From positions 1 through 52,184 of the forward strand of contig DAIRVG010000024.1 of assembly GCA_036802945.1 (NCBI GenBank): a stretch of DNA of 52,184 bases, given 5' to 3'. This stretch comes from Gp6-AA40 sp036802945 (GTDB taxonomy: Bacteria; Acidobacteriota; Vicinamibacteria; Vicinamibacterales; UBA2999). Under the pieces are notes generated by a model that was given only the letters and a program-made list of their open reading frames with translations, made no database searches and was not told the DNA's origin. Shown here in pieces: positions 6,844 through 15,093 of the stretch (position 1 is its first letter; each line of letters starts with the position of its first letter). The position numbers were made by a program, and so were the translations under genes.

Positions 6844-8132
6844 CTGGACGACCTCTCGCTGCGCAGGAACTCCATGAGCAACCGGCTTACTTGCTCCGGC
6901 TGCTCCTGCTGCACCCAGTGCCCGGCTCCGTCCAGCAGGTGGAAGCCCACCATTCGCGTGCACGCGCTGGTCCGCATCCTGTCCACGGCGCCAGGGGTCT
7001 GATAGGTGCCCCAGTCGCTCTTGCCTCCGACGAACATCGATGGCACATCGATGGCGCGGCCTGAGAACGTCCGCATCTCGGCGAGGCTCTTGGGGTCCGA
7101 CCCGCGCCGCACTCGATAGCCCTGAAGGGCGCCGGTGAATTGGGTTCGAGCGTATTCGGATGCGTACACGCCGACCTCAGCGTCGGTCAGCCACTTGCAC
7201 GCCGCGATCTCGGCCGCCGACGGCATGAAAGGCGCCACCGTCTCCGCCATACCTTTGTCCCGCTCCATGACGTAATAGGTGGGGATTTGCGCCATCTCCG
7301 CGGCTGTCCGCGCCTTCAAGGGATGCGGCTTGTTACCCTTCCAATCGGCACTCTTGTAGTGGTAGTACGCGCGGAAGAATGCGTGGAGGCCCTGGGGCGC
7401 GTGGAGCATGTTGTCATTGGCCCCGCGTGTGCGCTGATAGTTCTGGTAGTACTTCCTCGGCGGATTGAGCTTCGCAAGCTCCGCGTCGAGCTCGTCATCG
7501 GTCGGCGCCGGGCGTGGCGCCGCCGCGCCGTTGGCGGTGTCGAACGGCACTGCCGGCGGGCCTTCGAACGGCGAGCTCATGATCGTCACCGAACGGAAGA
7601 TGTCTGGACGGATCAGGGCGGCCCAGGAGGCGACGGGCGCTCCCGCATCGTGCCCGACCACCATCGCCACGGAGCGATGACCGAGCGCGTAGACGAGTCC
7701 GATGGCGTCTCTCACCATGTTGAGGATGCGGAAGGGATCGGGATCGGCGTCATAGGAATCGTCCCAGCCCGTCGTGCGGCCGTAGCCGCGTTGATCGGGT
7801 GCGATCACGTGATACCCCGCCGATGCCAACGGCAGCATCACCTTGCGCCAGCTGTAGGCGAGTTCCGGGAAGCCATGCAGAAGCAGCACGGCCGGCCGAC
7901 CTGACGTCTCATAGCCGGCTTCCAACATGTGAACGGTCATGCCGTTGACATTGGCGACGGCTCGAGAGCGGATGCCTGCCTGGATCGTGGAATTGCCGTA
8001 GGGCGGAAGGCTCGCAGTGTTCGTGCGGACCTGACCGGCCCGCGCCAGGCCTCGTGCGAGAGTCATTCCCCCCATCACCGCAGCGGAAGCGGTCACAAGG
8101 AAACCGCGTCGCGAGAGGTTGGCTGCGGTCAT
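6840..8132 (-). CDS. Epoxide hydrolase-like alpha/beta hydrolase, Tat-exported
   Basis: 430 residues from the ATG at 8132, chosen for the ribosome site aaggag just upstream and the twin-arginine signal (NLSRRGFLVTASAAV). HGFPE at 86-90 and the elbow GHDAG with Asp162 as nucleophile are the marks of soluble epoxide hydrolases and related dehalogenases. A cap region follows the elbow, and GAGHW near the C-terminus supplies the His. It probably opens an epoxide or a related ring in the periplasm; the substrate is not evident. It is 10 bp downstream of the SMP-30 gene and overlaps the next hydrolase by ATGA. Confidence 0.85.
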   Translation of the reverse strand: MTAANLSRRGFLVTASAAVMGGMTLARGLARAGQVRTNTASLPPYGNSTIQAGIRSRAVANVNGMTVHMLEAGYETSGRPAVLLLHGFPELAYSWRKVMLPLASAGYHVIAPDQRGYGRTTGWDDSYDADPDPFRILNMVRDAIGLVYALGHRSVAMVVGHDAGAPVASWAALIRPDIFRSVTIMSSPFEGPPAVPFDTANGAAAPRPAPTDDELDAELAKLNPPRKYYQNYQRTRGANDNMLHAPQGLHAFFRAYYHYKSADWKGNKPHPLKARTAAEMAQIPTYYVMERDKGMAETVAPFMPSAAEIAACKWLTDAEVGVYASEYARTQFTGALQGYRVRRGSDPKSLAEMRTFSGRAIDVPSMFVGGKSDWGTYQTPGAVDRMRTSACTRMVGFHLLDGAGHWVQQEQPEQVSRLLMEFLRSERSSR

Positions 8133-8142
8133 CTTGCTCCTT

Positions 8143-9159
8143 CTACGTCGTCTTCTTCTTGGCGGGTACGGGCACACCGGCGACCTTCACAGTGACCATG
8201 TTCAGCGAAGACCTCGTGGTGAAATAGAGCGTCTTCCAATCGTCTCCGCCGAAAGCGACATTGGTCGTGGCGGGGAGACCGTGCACGATGCGTCCCAGCT
8301 TCTTGCCGGTCTTGTCCAGGATGTAGAGCCCACCTGCGCCGCCGGTATAGACGTTGCCGGCCGTATCGACTTTCATGCCGTCAGGCACGCCCGGCTCGGG
8401 GCCACCCAGGTCGGCGAACAGACGGCTCGTTTGCTTCGCAACCGTGCCGTTGGGCAGAACGTCGTACGCCCGGGCGGTGCGGCGCCGCGCGTCATTCACG
8501 TAGAGGATGCTTTCATCCGGCGAGAAGGCAAGGCCGTTCGGCCCAATCATGTCGTCAACAATAAGTGAGATGGTTCCGAGATCTGCCGAGACGCGGTATA
8601 CGCCGGCGATCGTCACGTCGAACTGATCGGGAGCCAGTGGTCCGCCCGGATCGGTGAAATAGATTGCGCCGTCGGATTTCACGATGGCGTCGTTCGGCCT
8701 GAGCAGGCGTTTGCCCTGGAAGTTATTCGCGACAACAGTGATGCTGCCGTCGGGATCCTCGCGTGTCACGCGCCGCGTCGCATGTTCGGCCGAGATCAAT
8801 CGGCCCTGGAGGTCGCGCGTGAGGCCATTGGCCTCGTTGGTCGGGGTTTTGGCGACCACGACGCCCTGGCCCGGCGTGAACTTCATTCGCCGGCTGGTCT
8901 GGATGTCGTTGAACAGAAGATAGCGGCCCTCAGAGATCCACACCGGACCTTCGGCCGGGCCGATGTCGCCGCCGAAGCCCGTGGCCAACTCGCGGATGGA
9001 CTGCGACGTGTCGATGATTGCGTCCAGTTCCGGCGCCAACCGCTCGATCCGTTTGGCGGTTTGCGCCCACGCGCGGCGCGCACCTCCCGCGAGCGCGAGA
9101 CCGCCCGCCCCAACCATCTCCAACATGCGACGGCGTGACATCCCGTGGTCTGCGTGCAT
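8143..9159 (-). CDS. SMP-30/gluconolactonase-family lactonase, Tat-exported
   Basis: 338 residues starting after a strong ribosome site (aaaggagg). Tat signal SRRRMLEMVGAGGLALAGG. It is a six-bladed propeller of the SMP-30/LRE family with the metal ligands in their usual settings: Glu70 (AEGPVW), Asn156 (LRPNDAI), Asn208 (GPNGLAF) and Asp260 (GVPDGMKVD). Family members hydrolyse sugar or other lactones. It is first in the operon with the hydrolases, cytochrome c and PQQ dehydrogenase, which fits a pathway where an oxidised product cyclises to a lactone and is opened. About 140 bp separate it from the DUF418 gene upstream, so the operon promoter should lie in 9160-9302. Confidence 0.88.
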   Translation of the reverse strand: MHADHGMSRRRMLEMVGAGGLALAGGARRAWAQTAKRIERLAPELDAIIDTSQSIRELATGFGGDIGPAEGPVWISEGRYLLFNDIQTSRRMKFTPGQGVVVAKTPTNEANGLTRDLQGRLISAEHATRRVTREDPDGSITVVANNFQGKRLLRPNDAIVKSDGAIYFTDPGGPLAPDQFDVTIAGVYRVSADLGTISLIVDDMIGPNGLAFSPDESILYVNDARRRTARAYDVLPNGTVAKQTSRLFADLGGPEPGVPDGMKVDTAGNVYTGGAGGLYILDKTGKKLGRIVHGLPATTNVAFGGDDWKTLYFTTRSSLNMVTVKVAGVPVPAKKKTT

Positions 9160-9302
9160 GGCGTGCCTCCTTTGCGAGTGTTGCGCGCGACGCCGAAGCC
9201 GGCACGCGGAACCCCAAGGCAGCTCAATTAACTACGGTGTGATCGGGTGCGATTCAGGACACGCCCGAAAGCGGCCCGTATGATAACTGAAGTCGACCGA
9301 GA

Positions 9303-10553
9303 TTACGCTGTTACTGCCGTCGCGGTCCCTCGCATCGGCTGCAACTGCCCGTACGTCAACGTGCGCCACAGCCACTCGGCCGGACCGAAGCAATAGCGCG
9401 CCAGCCACCAGCGACTGAACGCGATCTGCGCACCGAAAATAGCGACGCTGAAGACGACGCACAGCGCCGGACCGATGGCGCCGTACAGGCCAAAGCCTAC
9501 GCCGGTGAACAGCACGACATAGAGCACTGAGTGCGTCAAATAATTCGTCAGCGCCATCCGACCAACGGGGGCAAGCCGTCCGAGCCGCTCGCGCCATCTC
9601 GGACCGCGGTGGAAGAGCAACACGATCGCGCTCAGGTAGCTGAACGACATCGCCAGGACGCCGGCTTCGACGATGGGGTTGGATGCGATGACCCAATACG
9701 AGTCGAGGCCGACCTGCCCATTGGTTTTGAGATAGTTGCCGATAACGCCGAGGGCAACTGTCCACGGAAGGACTCTTCGCACCATTGGCAGCAGATCGAC
9801 CGAGCGTTCGGCCCAGCGCCTCCGACCGACGTACAGCCCGAAGAGGAATCGCGAGAATATCTGCGGCAGGAGAAACAGGCCGATACCTCGCGCGACAAGA
9901 TCGCCGTGGGCGATCCGGATGTTCTCGCGAACGATGTCCCGATATGAACCATCGTCGAACACCGCGAGCCTCTGCTCCTTCTCGGCGGCCGCGACAGCTT
10001 GAGCGTCCGCAGATGGACCCGAGGGACCGTGTGCAATTCGAGGATATGCCTCCACGGCAGCACGAGCGAACAAAGCGAGTGCGAGCGCCAGGATGATCAG
10101 GACGCGACCGTCCCAATGCCGAACGGCCAGCAGCGCAAATCCAAGCAAGGCGTACATCAGCAGAATGTCGCCATACCAGAGCAGAACCAGATGCAGCACG
10201 CCGATGACCGCAAGGACAGTGACACGTCTCGCGTATATGGCAACGACCGCACGACCGCGCTCCGCGGCGCGTGAGAGCTGAATCGCGAATCCGAGGCCGA
10301 AGAGGAACGAAAACAGCGTGTAGAACTTGCCGTCCACAAAGAAGACGACCAACTGTTTCGCGATTCGATCGAGCGGGGCCGTCGGTAGTTGTGCGATGCG
10401 GTGGTCCGTCAGCACTTCGTCAGTCGTGAGCCAGACGAGATTGGCAAGCAGCACGCCGAAGAGCGCGAAGCCACGGACGACGTCGATCAGATCAATGCGT
10501 TCATGCGTGGAAACCGGATGCAAGGCGTCGGGTTTGGCGGACGTGATGTCCAT
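9303..10553 (-). CDS. DUF418 family membrane protein (YeiB-like)
   Basis: 416 residues. The N-terminus HERIDLIDVVRGFALFGVLL and the C-terminus GPAEWLWRTLTYGQLQPMR are the two ends that define DUF418 proteins. Between them I count about eight to ten hydrophobic helices. Members are inner-membrane proteins of unproved function, related to acyltransferase-3/heparan-alpha-glucosaminide N-acetyltransferase-like proteins. The ATG has gagga 7 nt upstream. It lies 45 bp after the metallo-beta-lactamase-fold gene on the same strand and may be co-transcribed with it. Confidence 0.88.
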   Translation of the reverse strand: MDITSAKPDALHPVSTHERIDLIDVVRGFALFGVLLANLVWLTTDEVLTDHRIAQLPTAPLDRIAKQLVVFFVDGKFYTLFSFLFGLGFAIQLSRAAERGRAVVAIYARRVTVLAVIGVLHLVLLWYGDILLMYALLGFALLAVRHWDGRVLIILALALALFARAAVEAYPRIAHGPSGPSADAQAVAAAEKEQRLAVFDDGSYRDIVRENIRIAHGDLVARGIGLFLLPQIFSRFLFGLYVGRRRWAERSVDLLPMVRRVLPWTVALGVIGNYLKTNGQVGLDSYWVIASNPIVEAGVLAMSFSYLSAIVLLFHRGPRWRERLGRLAPVGRMALTNYLTHSVLYVVLFTGVGFGLYGAIGPALCVVFSVAIFGAQIAFSRWWLARYCFGPAEWLWRTLTYGQLQPMRGTATAVTA

Positions 10554-10598
10554 CGATCATCCTCGTCGAAGCGCAGTGCGACGACGGCCGGAGCGGTA

Positions 10599-11666
10599 TT
10601 ACCGCGCGGTGTAGGTCTTGCTGAAATTGTTGCGCGCATTGGTGATCGTGAACTTGCCGTCGGCGGCCACAGTTGCCGTGATCGGATTGCCCTGATCGGC
10701 GGCGCCTTCATCCAGGTTCGCGATCATGTCGGGCGCCGTGTTGTGCGCCGGATCCTTGTCGATCAGAGACAGATGCCCCTGCCAGATGCCTTCGATGCCG
10801 GGAAGCTTCGCAAGCCTCAGGTACGAATTGCGCTCATAGGGCGCGTAATTACCCGGCAGCGGTTGGGCGCGGTCGTCGGTCTGGCCGAGGCCCTTGCGCG
10901 GCCCGTTGTTGATGACGATCACTTGCGGCTTGATGGCGCCGAGCAACGCCGGCGCCCCGGAATCGTCGAGCCCGCCGTGGCGGTTCATGGTGTAGAGGTT
11001 GACGGTGCCAAGCTTGTTCACCGGGCATGCCATCTCCATCTCTCTCGACCAGTCCAGATCGCCCAGGCTGGCGAACTTGAAACGGCCATAGGTGATGGAG
11101 AGACCGACCATGCGTATATTCTCGGGCCCGGCGGGCGCCATCAGCGCGGCATTGGCGCAGAGCGGATTGGGTCCACCGCCATTGATCGGGCTGGCGATCA
11201 CGGGGCCTTCCGACACGAGCACGCGCATCTGAACGCCGCCGAACGGAATCGTGTCCCCGCCTTTCACGATCGTACGTTTGGCGCCGGCCACGCTCTTGTA
11301 GGACTCGAGCCTCGGACGGTCTACCTCCTCGACTCCGTCGCCGTGATCGTAGAACCTGCCGAGCGGGATCAGCTTGGCGAGCGCCTCCAGACCGCCGACA
11401 TGGTCGCCATGCCAATGGCTGATCACCACATGGTCGATCTGCCGTAAGCCCGCCTTCTGCGCGGCAGCGAAAATTCGCTTCGCGTCCCGGTCGCCATTGC
11501 CCGGATAGCCGGTGTCGAACAGCAGCGATTGTCCGGTCGGCGAGACGAACAGGGTCGCCGCCCCGCCCTCGACATCGATCCAGGTGATCTTCAGGTCCTG
11601 GGCAAGCGCGGGCGCGGCGGCGAGTGTCAGCGCGGCAATGGCGGCGGCTGAAAGAAAGCGCTTCAT
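10599..11666 (-). CDS. Exported metallo-beta-lactamase-fold hydrolase
   Basis: 355 residues from the ATG at 11666, supported by aaaggag upstream and a Sec signal (MKRFLSAAAIAALTLAAAPA, then LAQ). HWHGDH at 84-89 is the zinc motif HxHxDH. The region around DVEGGAATLFVSPTGQSLLFD resembles ComEC-type and similar periplasmic MBL proteins that begin with IDVGQGAA-like strands. Later SLGDLDW and NNG-containing segments would complete the dimetal site. Substrate unknown. The frame of the upstream PF20091 gene ends in an ATGA overlap with this start, but that junction appears rearranged (see 11691-11796). Confidence 0.85.
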   Translation of the reverse strand: MKRFLSAAAIAALTLAAAPALAQDLKITWIDVEGGAATLFVSPTGQSLLFDTGYPGNGDRDAKRIFAAAQKAGLRQIDHVVISHWHGDHVGGLEALAKLIPLGRFYDHGDGVEEVDRPRLESYKSVAGAKRTIVKGGDTIPFGGVQMRVLVSEGPVIASPINGGGPNPLCANAALMAPAGPENIRMVGLSITYGRFKFASLGDLDWSREMEMACPVNKLGTVNLYTMNRHGGLDDSGAPALLGAIKPQVIVINNGPRKGLGQTDDRAQPLPGNYAPYERNSYLRLAKLPGIEGIWQGHLSLIDKDPAHNTAPDMIANLDEGAADQGNPITATVAADGKFTITNARNNFSKTYTAR

Positions 11667-13828
11667 CGGTGTGCTCCTTTGATCTGGCCTGGGTCGGATC
11701 CTCCACCGTGAACTGATCCTCGATCGTCTCCCGGCCGGTGCGCGTGAAGCGTTCGACCCGCGCACCGCCATCGTTCAGCGTGGCATCCCGCGTCGACAGG
11801 TGTTTCTGTCAGCGTCGGAACATCGCTTGCCTCGGCCTGCTTGATCATGGCGTCGGCATCCTGCTGCATCAGATACCGTTCCTGCACGAGCTTGCTGGCT
11901 CCTTTGCTGACCGCCTGCACGTATTCGTCATGCGAGCGATAGCGTTCCTCGAGCGACGGCCGCGGATCGCCGCTCGCGAGCCGTTCGGCCTTCGTTTTCG
12001 CAAACGGGATCCAACCGCCGCTGTTGCCGCAGACGTGTCCCTTCAGCGGCCCCGATGCCGTCACATTCCATCCCGTGTAAGTGCCGAGCGGCGCCATCTG
12101 CAGCGGCGATTTGATGCCGGCTACTTCGTTACCGTCCGCGTCGACCTTGACCACGAGCTGCGGCAGCGACCGCTTGAGCTTGGGAGCCGCGGCGAGAAAG
12201 CCGGAGGCATCCTGATAATTAAAGTGAGGTCCAAGATCGTAGTCGAGCAGTGGATGGACAAGATTGTCGGGTGACGGTCTTCCGGGAATTCCTGGAAACC
12301 CCATCGCCGCGACTCTGGCCTGGACGAGCGTGCCATCCGCAATCGTCGGATATCGGCTCGGCGGCATCGGCGTCCCTTTCGTGACCCATGCGACGAACTG
12401 TTTCATCAGCGCGGATCGCATTGGAGCGCTCGGAGCCGGATTCACCGGCAGCTCGCAGCCCTCGTTCGCGGTTTCGGCGCTGCTGAATCCTCCGCGGCCC
12501 CCTCCGTGCGTCACACCGGCGAAAAAGTAGCGGCGGACGTTCTCCGGTATCGGAATGTCGGCCTTCGCGTCGGTGCCGACGAGCATGAACGACGCACGCA
12601 AGGTCCAGATCTCGCTGCTGCCGAAGGTTTCCATAATCTTCGGGCAGGTGTTGGTGGTGCGGCAGCGATCGAGCAATCCCGATTTGCCGCGTCCCCGCGG
12701 GACGTCGTTCCAGTCTTCCCACCACACCGGCGCTTCCGTCCCGAGCTCGTAGAAGTCGACGGCGCCGCCCGGAAGCGCGAATCGTCGATTCATATCGAGC
12801 ACGCGCGATGCGATGTTCGGATTGCTGCCCTCCCACACGATGCGTCCGTTTTCATCCTGATTGAAACCGAGCCGGATCAACGCACGCAGGAAGGTGCCCG
12901 ATTGCGAGCTGCCCTCTGAGATCGCCGTACGTACGACCGTGGCAACAGGATTCGGAGTGCCCGCGTCGTCTTTCTTCTCGTAGCGGAAAAACGAATTGAG
13001 ATCGCGCGTTGCCGCGAACCCGATGCCAAGCACCAGCGGATCCTTCGCTGTGTACTGCAGCTCGTACAGCAGAGAGGGGTTGAAGCCGTTCTTCAAGCAG
13101 ATGTGCGCCGGATCCGGAGTTCCAGGAAAGGGCGTCTTCTCGCACGTCGCGAACGCCCAATCCGTGGCGGCAATTTTCACCAACCCGCTCTTGACGCCCG
13201 TGGTGCTCTCCGACACGGCTGACACCAGCGTCGCCTTTGTCGTGTCGAGCGTCGCCGGCGGGTACGGGGTCGGCGTCGCCCGCGGAATGATCAGCGCCGC
13301 GGTGGTGCCACTCTGTTCAAGGATGCGGATCACGAGAGGTCCAGTGATGCTGCTGCCATCAGGATTCTTGGCGCGTGGTACTTGAATCGTCTGGTTCATA
13401 GCCGTCGGCACAACATCGCCCTGCCAACCACTCACGAGCGAGATGTGTCCGTCCGGACTCGCCGTTGCCGCGCCGTTGCCCCGATTCACGACTGAGTAGA
13501 TCAACACGCCGCTCGCTTTGGAAAGATCGATCGGTTTCATCAGCGAGAACGTGCCGACGTACTCCACCTTGCCGCGCGCGTTGCGAGGCGCGAACTGGAT
13601 GTCAGTGATGAGCGCGTTCTTCGGGTCGGCGGGATCGAGCTCACCGTAGAACTTGCCGCTGATGCGCTCGTACGGCGGCGCCTGCGTTCCCCCCTGAACG
13701 CCAGGAGACGACGAGTCCACTCGCTCGACTTTCGCAATCTCGAGGCGAGTCACGCGCGCTTCGGTGACAACCGCCGAACAGACAAAAGCGACGGCAACGG
13801 CGACGGCGACGAACGCACTCTTGACCAT
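11663..13828 (-). CDS. PF20091-type alpha/beta hydrolase domain protein, altered 3' end
   Basis: About 721 residues from the ATG at 13828 (ggagg upstream; Sec signal MVKSAFVAVAVAVAFVCSAV). Family features are GKFYGELDPADP, the strand-rich start ending YSVVNRGNG, GFAATRDLNSFFRYEKKD, the nucleophile region ISEGSSQSGTFLRALI, and GFNQDENGRIVWEGSNP. Members are large secreted hydrolases or esterases of unknown substrate. The last 40 or so residues after EASDVPTLTE are low-similarity, Arg/His-rich, and overlap the family fragment at 11691-11796 in another frame. The true C-terminus was probably near 11800 and the tail is read-through of a rearranged junction. The gene is divergent from the NHL gene at 13925. 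Confidence 0.8.
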   Translation of the reverse strand: MVKSAFVAVAVAVAFVCSAVVTEARVTRLEIAKVERVDSSSPGVQGGTQAPPYERISGKFYGELDPADPKNALITDIQFAPRNARGKVEYVGTFSLMKPIDLSKASGVLIYSVVNRGNGAATASPDGHISLVSGWQGDVVPTAMNQTIQVPRAKNPDGSSITGPLVIRILEQSGTTAALIIPRATPTPYPPATLDTTKATLVSAVSESTTGVKSGLVKIAATDWAFATCEKTPFPGTPDPAHICLKNGFNPSLLYELQYTAKDPLVLGIGFAATRDLNSFFRYEKKDDAGTPNPVATVVRTAISEGSSQSGTFLRALIRLGFNQDENGRIVWEGSNPNIASRVLDMNRRFALPGGAVDFYELGTEAPVWWEDWNDVPRGRGKSGLLDRCRTTNTCPKIMETFGSSEIWTLRASFMLVGTDAKADIPIPENVRRYFFAGVTHGGGRGGFSSAETANEGCELPVNPAPSAPMRSALMKQFVAWVTKGTPMPPSRYPTIADGTLVQARVAAMGFPGIPGRPSPDNLVHPLLDYDLGPHFNYQDASGFLAAAPKLKRSLPQLVVKVDADGNEVAGIKSPLQMAPLGTYTGWNVTASGPLKGHVCGNSGGWIPFAKTKAERLASGDPRPSLEERYRSHDEYVQAVSKGASKLVQERYLMQQDADAMIKQAEASDVPTLTETPVDAGCHAERWRCAGRTLHAHRPGDDRGSVHGGGSDPGQIKGAHR
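11691..11796 (-). pseudogene. Fragment of an ADGKPDLQGIW-family gene
   Basis: In the minus-strand frame other than that of the PF20091 gene, this stretch encodes ARVERFTRTGRETIEDQF then TVEDP. The same block occurs in the intact proteins at 18719-19753 (VERFTRAADDTLIYQFTVED), 19780-20598 (VERYTPRSADTLNYEATIED) and 42251-43219 (VERWTLVSADRIDYEATLED). Nothing of the family's N-terminus is present, and the PW motif that should follow VEDP is missing. This is a short relic left by deletion or recombination between two genes. Confidence 0.65.
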
Positions 13829-13895
13829 TTTCCCCTCCAGGCGGCGCAAGGATACCACGCCGAATTTCGGCGTGCGCACTGCTCGCGGAGAGTGC

Positions 13896-13901
13896 CATAA
13901 T
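13896..13901 (+). promoter_or_regulatory. Putative extended -10 element for the NHL gene
   Basis: TGC directly before CATAAT gives an extended -10 like element 23 bp before the ATG at 13925, with aggag at 13911-13915 as ribosome site. The string CATAATCCGC recurs upstream of the gene at 15094-16815, and AATAATCCGG upstream of the paralogous NHL gene at 30955. No good -35 is visible. Confidence 0.35.
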
Positions 13902-13924
13902 CCGCCCCCCAGGAGATTTTTCCC

Positions 13925-14965
13925 ATGCGGCATTGGACTCGAGCGAAGCGCACGCGACTCGCGTTGTTCGTCCTGGCAACCTGTGGAGTGGCGGTGGCGG
14001 TACACGCCCGGGCGGACAGCTCTGCTCGCAACGATCTCCCTCAGACGTATCGCACGACGCGTGACTGGGGACAGCTTCCGCCGGGCATGAAGTGGGCGGC
14101 GGTGACCGCCGTCGAGCCGTCACCCGACGGCCGCATCATTTACGTCGTCCACCGCTGCTTCGACAACTCCTGCACGGGCCGCGCGGAGCCGCCGATCCTC
14201 AAATTCGATCGCAGCGGCAAGCTCCTCAAGAGCTGGGGCGAAGGAATGTTCAACTTCCCGCATGGTGCGACGGTCGATCGCGAAGGGAATCTGTGGGTGA
14301 CTGACGCGCGCGGCGCCGGTGGCAAGGGGCATCAGGTATTCAAGTTCAGTCCCGATGGCAAGGTGCTGATGACCCTCGGAAAAGCCGGCGTGACCGGGTC
14401 GGGACCGGATCTCTTCGATCAGCCAACCGACGTCGTCATTGCCTCCAACGGCGACATCTTCGTGACCGACAGCCATCGCAACGGGACGAACAACCGGGTC
14501 GTAAAGTTCGACCGTACCGGGACGTACATCAAGGAATGGGGGAAGAAAGGCTCGGGGCCGGGTGAAATCAGCGAACCGCACACCATTGCGCTGGATTCGC
14601 GCGGACGCCTGTTTGTCGGCGACCGCGAGAACAACCGCATCCAGATCTTCGACCAGGATGGAAAGTTCCTCGACCAGTGGCACCAGTTCGGCCGACCGAG
14701 CGGCATTTACATCACCAGCGATGACACGATCTATGTCGCCGATTCGGAATCGGGACCGGACACCGGCGCGCACGAGCTCACGACCATCAGGAAGGGCATC
14801 CGGATCGGCAGCGCCAGGGACGGATCCGTGAAGACGTTCATCGAGGAGTCCGAATGGGCCGCGCCCGATCACTCGGGCGCCGAGGGCGTGGGCGTCGACG
14901 CCAGTGGCAATGTCTACGGCGCCGTGGTCCGGCGGCAGATGCTCGAACGCCACGTCAAGAAATAG
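13925..14965 (+). CDS. Secreted NHL-repeat propeller (peptidylglycine lyase-like)
   Basis: 346 residues with a basic N-terminus and signal peptide (RLALFVLATCGVAVAVHA). At least four NHL blades are readable: GNLWVTDA, NGDIFVTDSH, GRLFVGDRENNRIQIFD and DTIYVADSESG. The overall look is that of peptidyl-alpha-hydroxyglycine alpha-amidating lyase-like proteins, though no substrate can be claimed. A close paralogue lies at 30955-32259 and shares GRLFVGDR-NNRIQIFD and the IRIGSARDGSV block near the C-terminus. Transcribed divergently from the PF20091 hydrolase with 96 bp between the starts. Followed by a family A hairpin element that also abuts the converging gene. Confidence 0.88.
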   Translation: MRHWTRAKRTRLALFVLATCGVAVAVHARADSSARNDLPQTYRTTRDWGQLPPGMKWAAVTAVEPSPDGRIIYVVHRCFDNSCTGRAEPPILKFDRSGKLLKSWGEGMFNFPHGATVDREGNLWVTDARGAGGKGHQVFKFSPDGKVLMTLGKAGVTGSGPDLFDQPTDVVIASNGDIFVTDSHRNGTNNRVVKFDRTGTYIKEWGKKGSGPGEISEPHTIALDSRGRLFVGDRENNRIQIFDQDGKFLDQWHQFGRPSGIYITSDDTIYVADSESGPDTGAHELTTIRKGIRIGSARDGSVKTFIEESEWAAPDHSGAEGVGVDASGNVYGAVVRRQMLERHVKK

Positions 14966-14974
14966 CAGCAGGAA

Positions 14975-15092
14975 CTAGAGCGAATTTCACTGCCACGTAG
15001 CCACGGAGACACGGAGACACGAAGACACGGAGGAATTTCATGTTTTTGCTCCGTGACTCCGTGACTCCGTGGCCCGTAGAAGTGAAAAGCGG
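14975..15092. repeat. Dispersed hairpin element, family A copy 2
   Basis: Matches 3419-3527 from ctagagcgaatttcac to gtgaaaagcg, with one extra 8-bp ggagacac unit in the left arm and an extra g at the right edge. It fills the gap between the convergent genes ending at 14965 and 15094, with its right edge directly at the minus-strand stop codon. A bidirectional terminator role would fit. Confidence 0.78.
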
Positions 15093-15093
15093 T

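Noticed and set aside
10599..11666. Class B carbapenemase
   Set aside because: The MBL zinc motif alone is shared by many enzymes, and the N-terminus resembles ComEC-type domains rather than resistance enzymes.
14120..14953. A 277-residue minus-strand frame
   Set aside because: It is antisense to the NHL propeller gene, whose repeats and signal peptide are clear.
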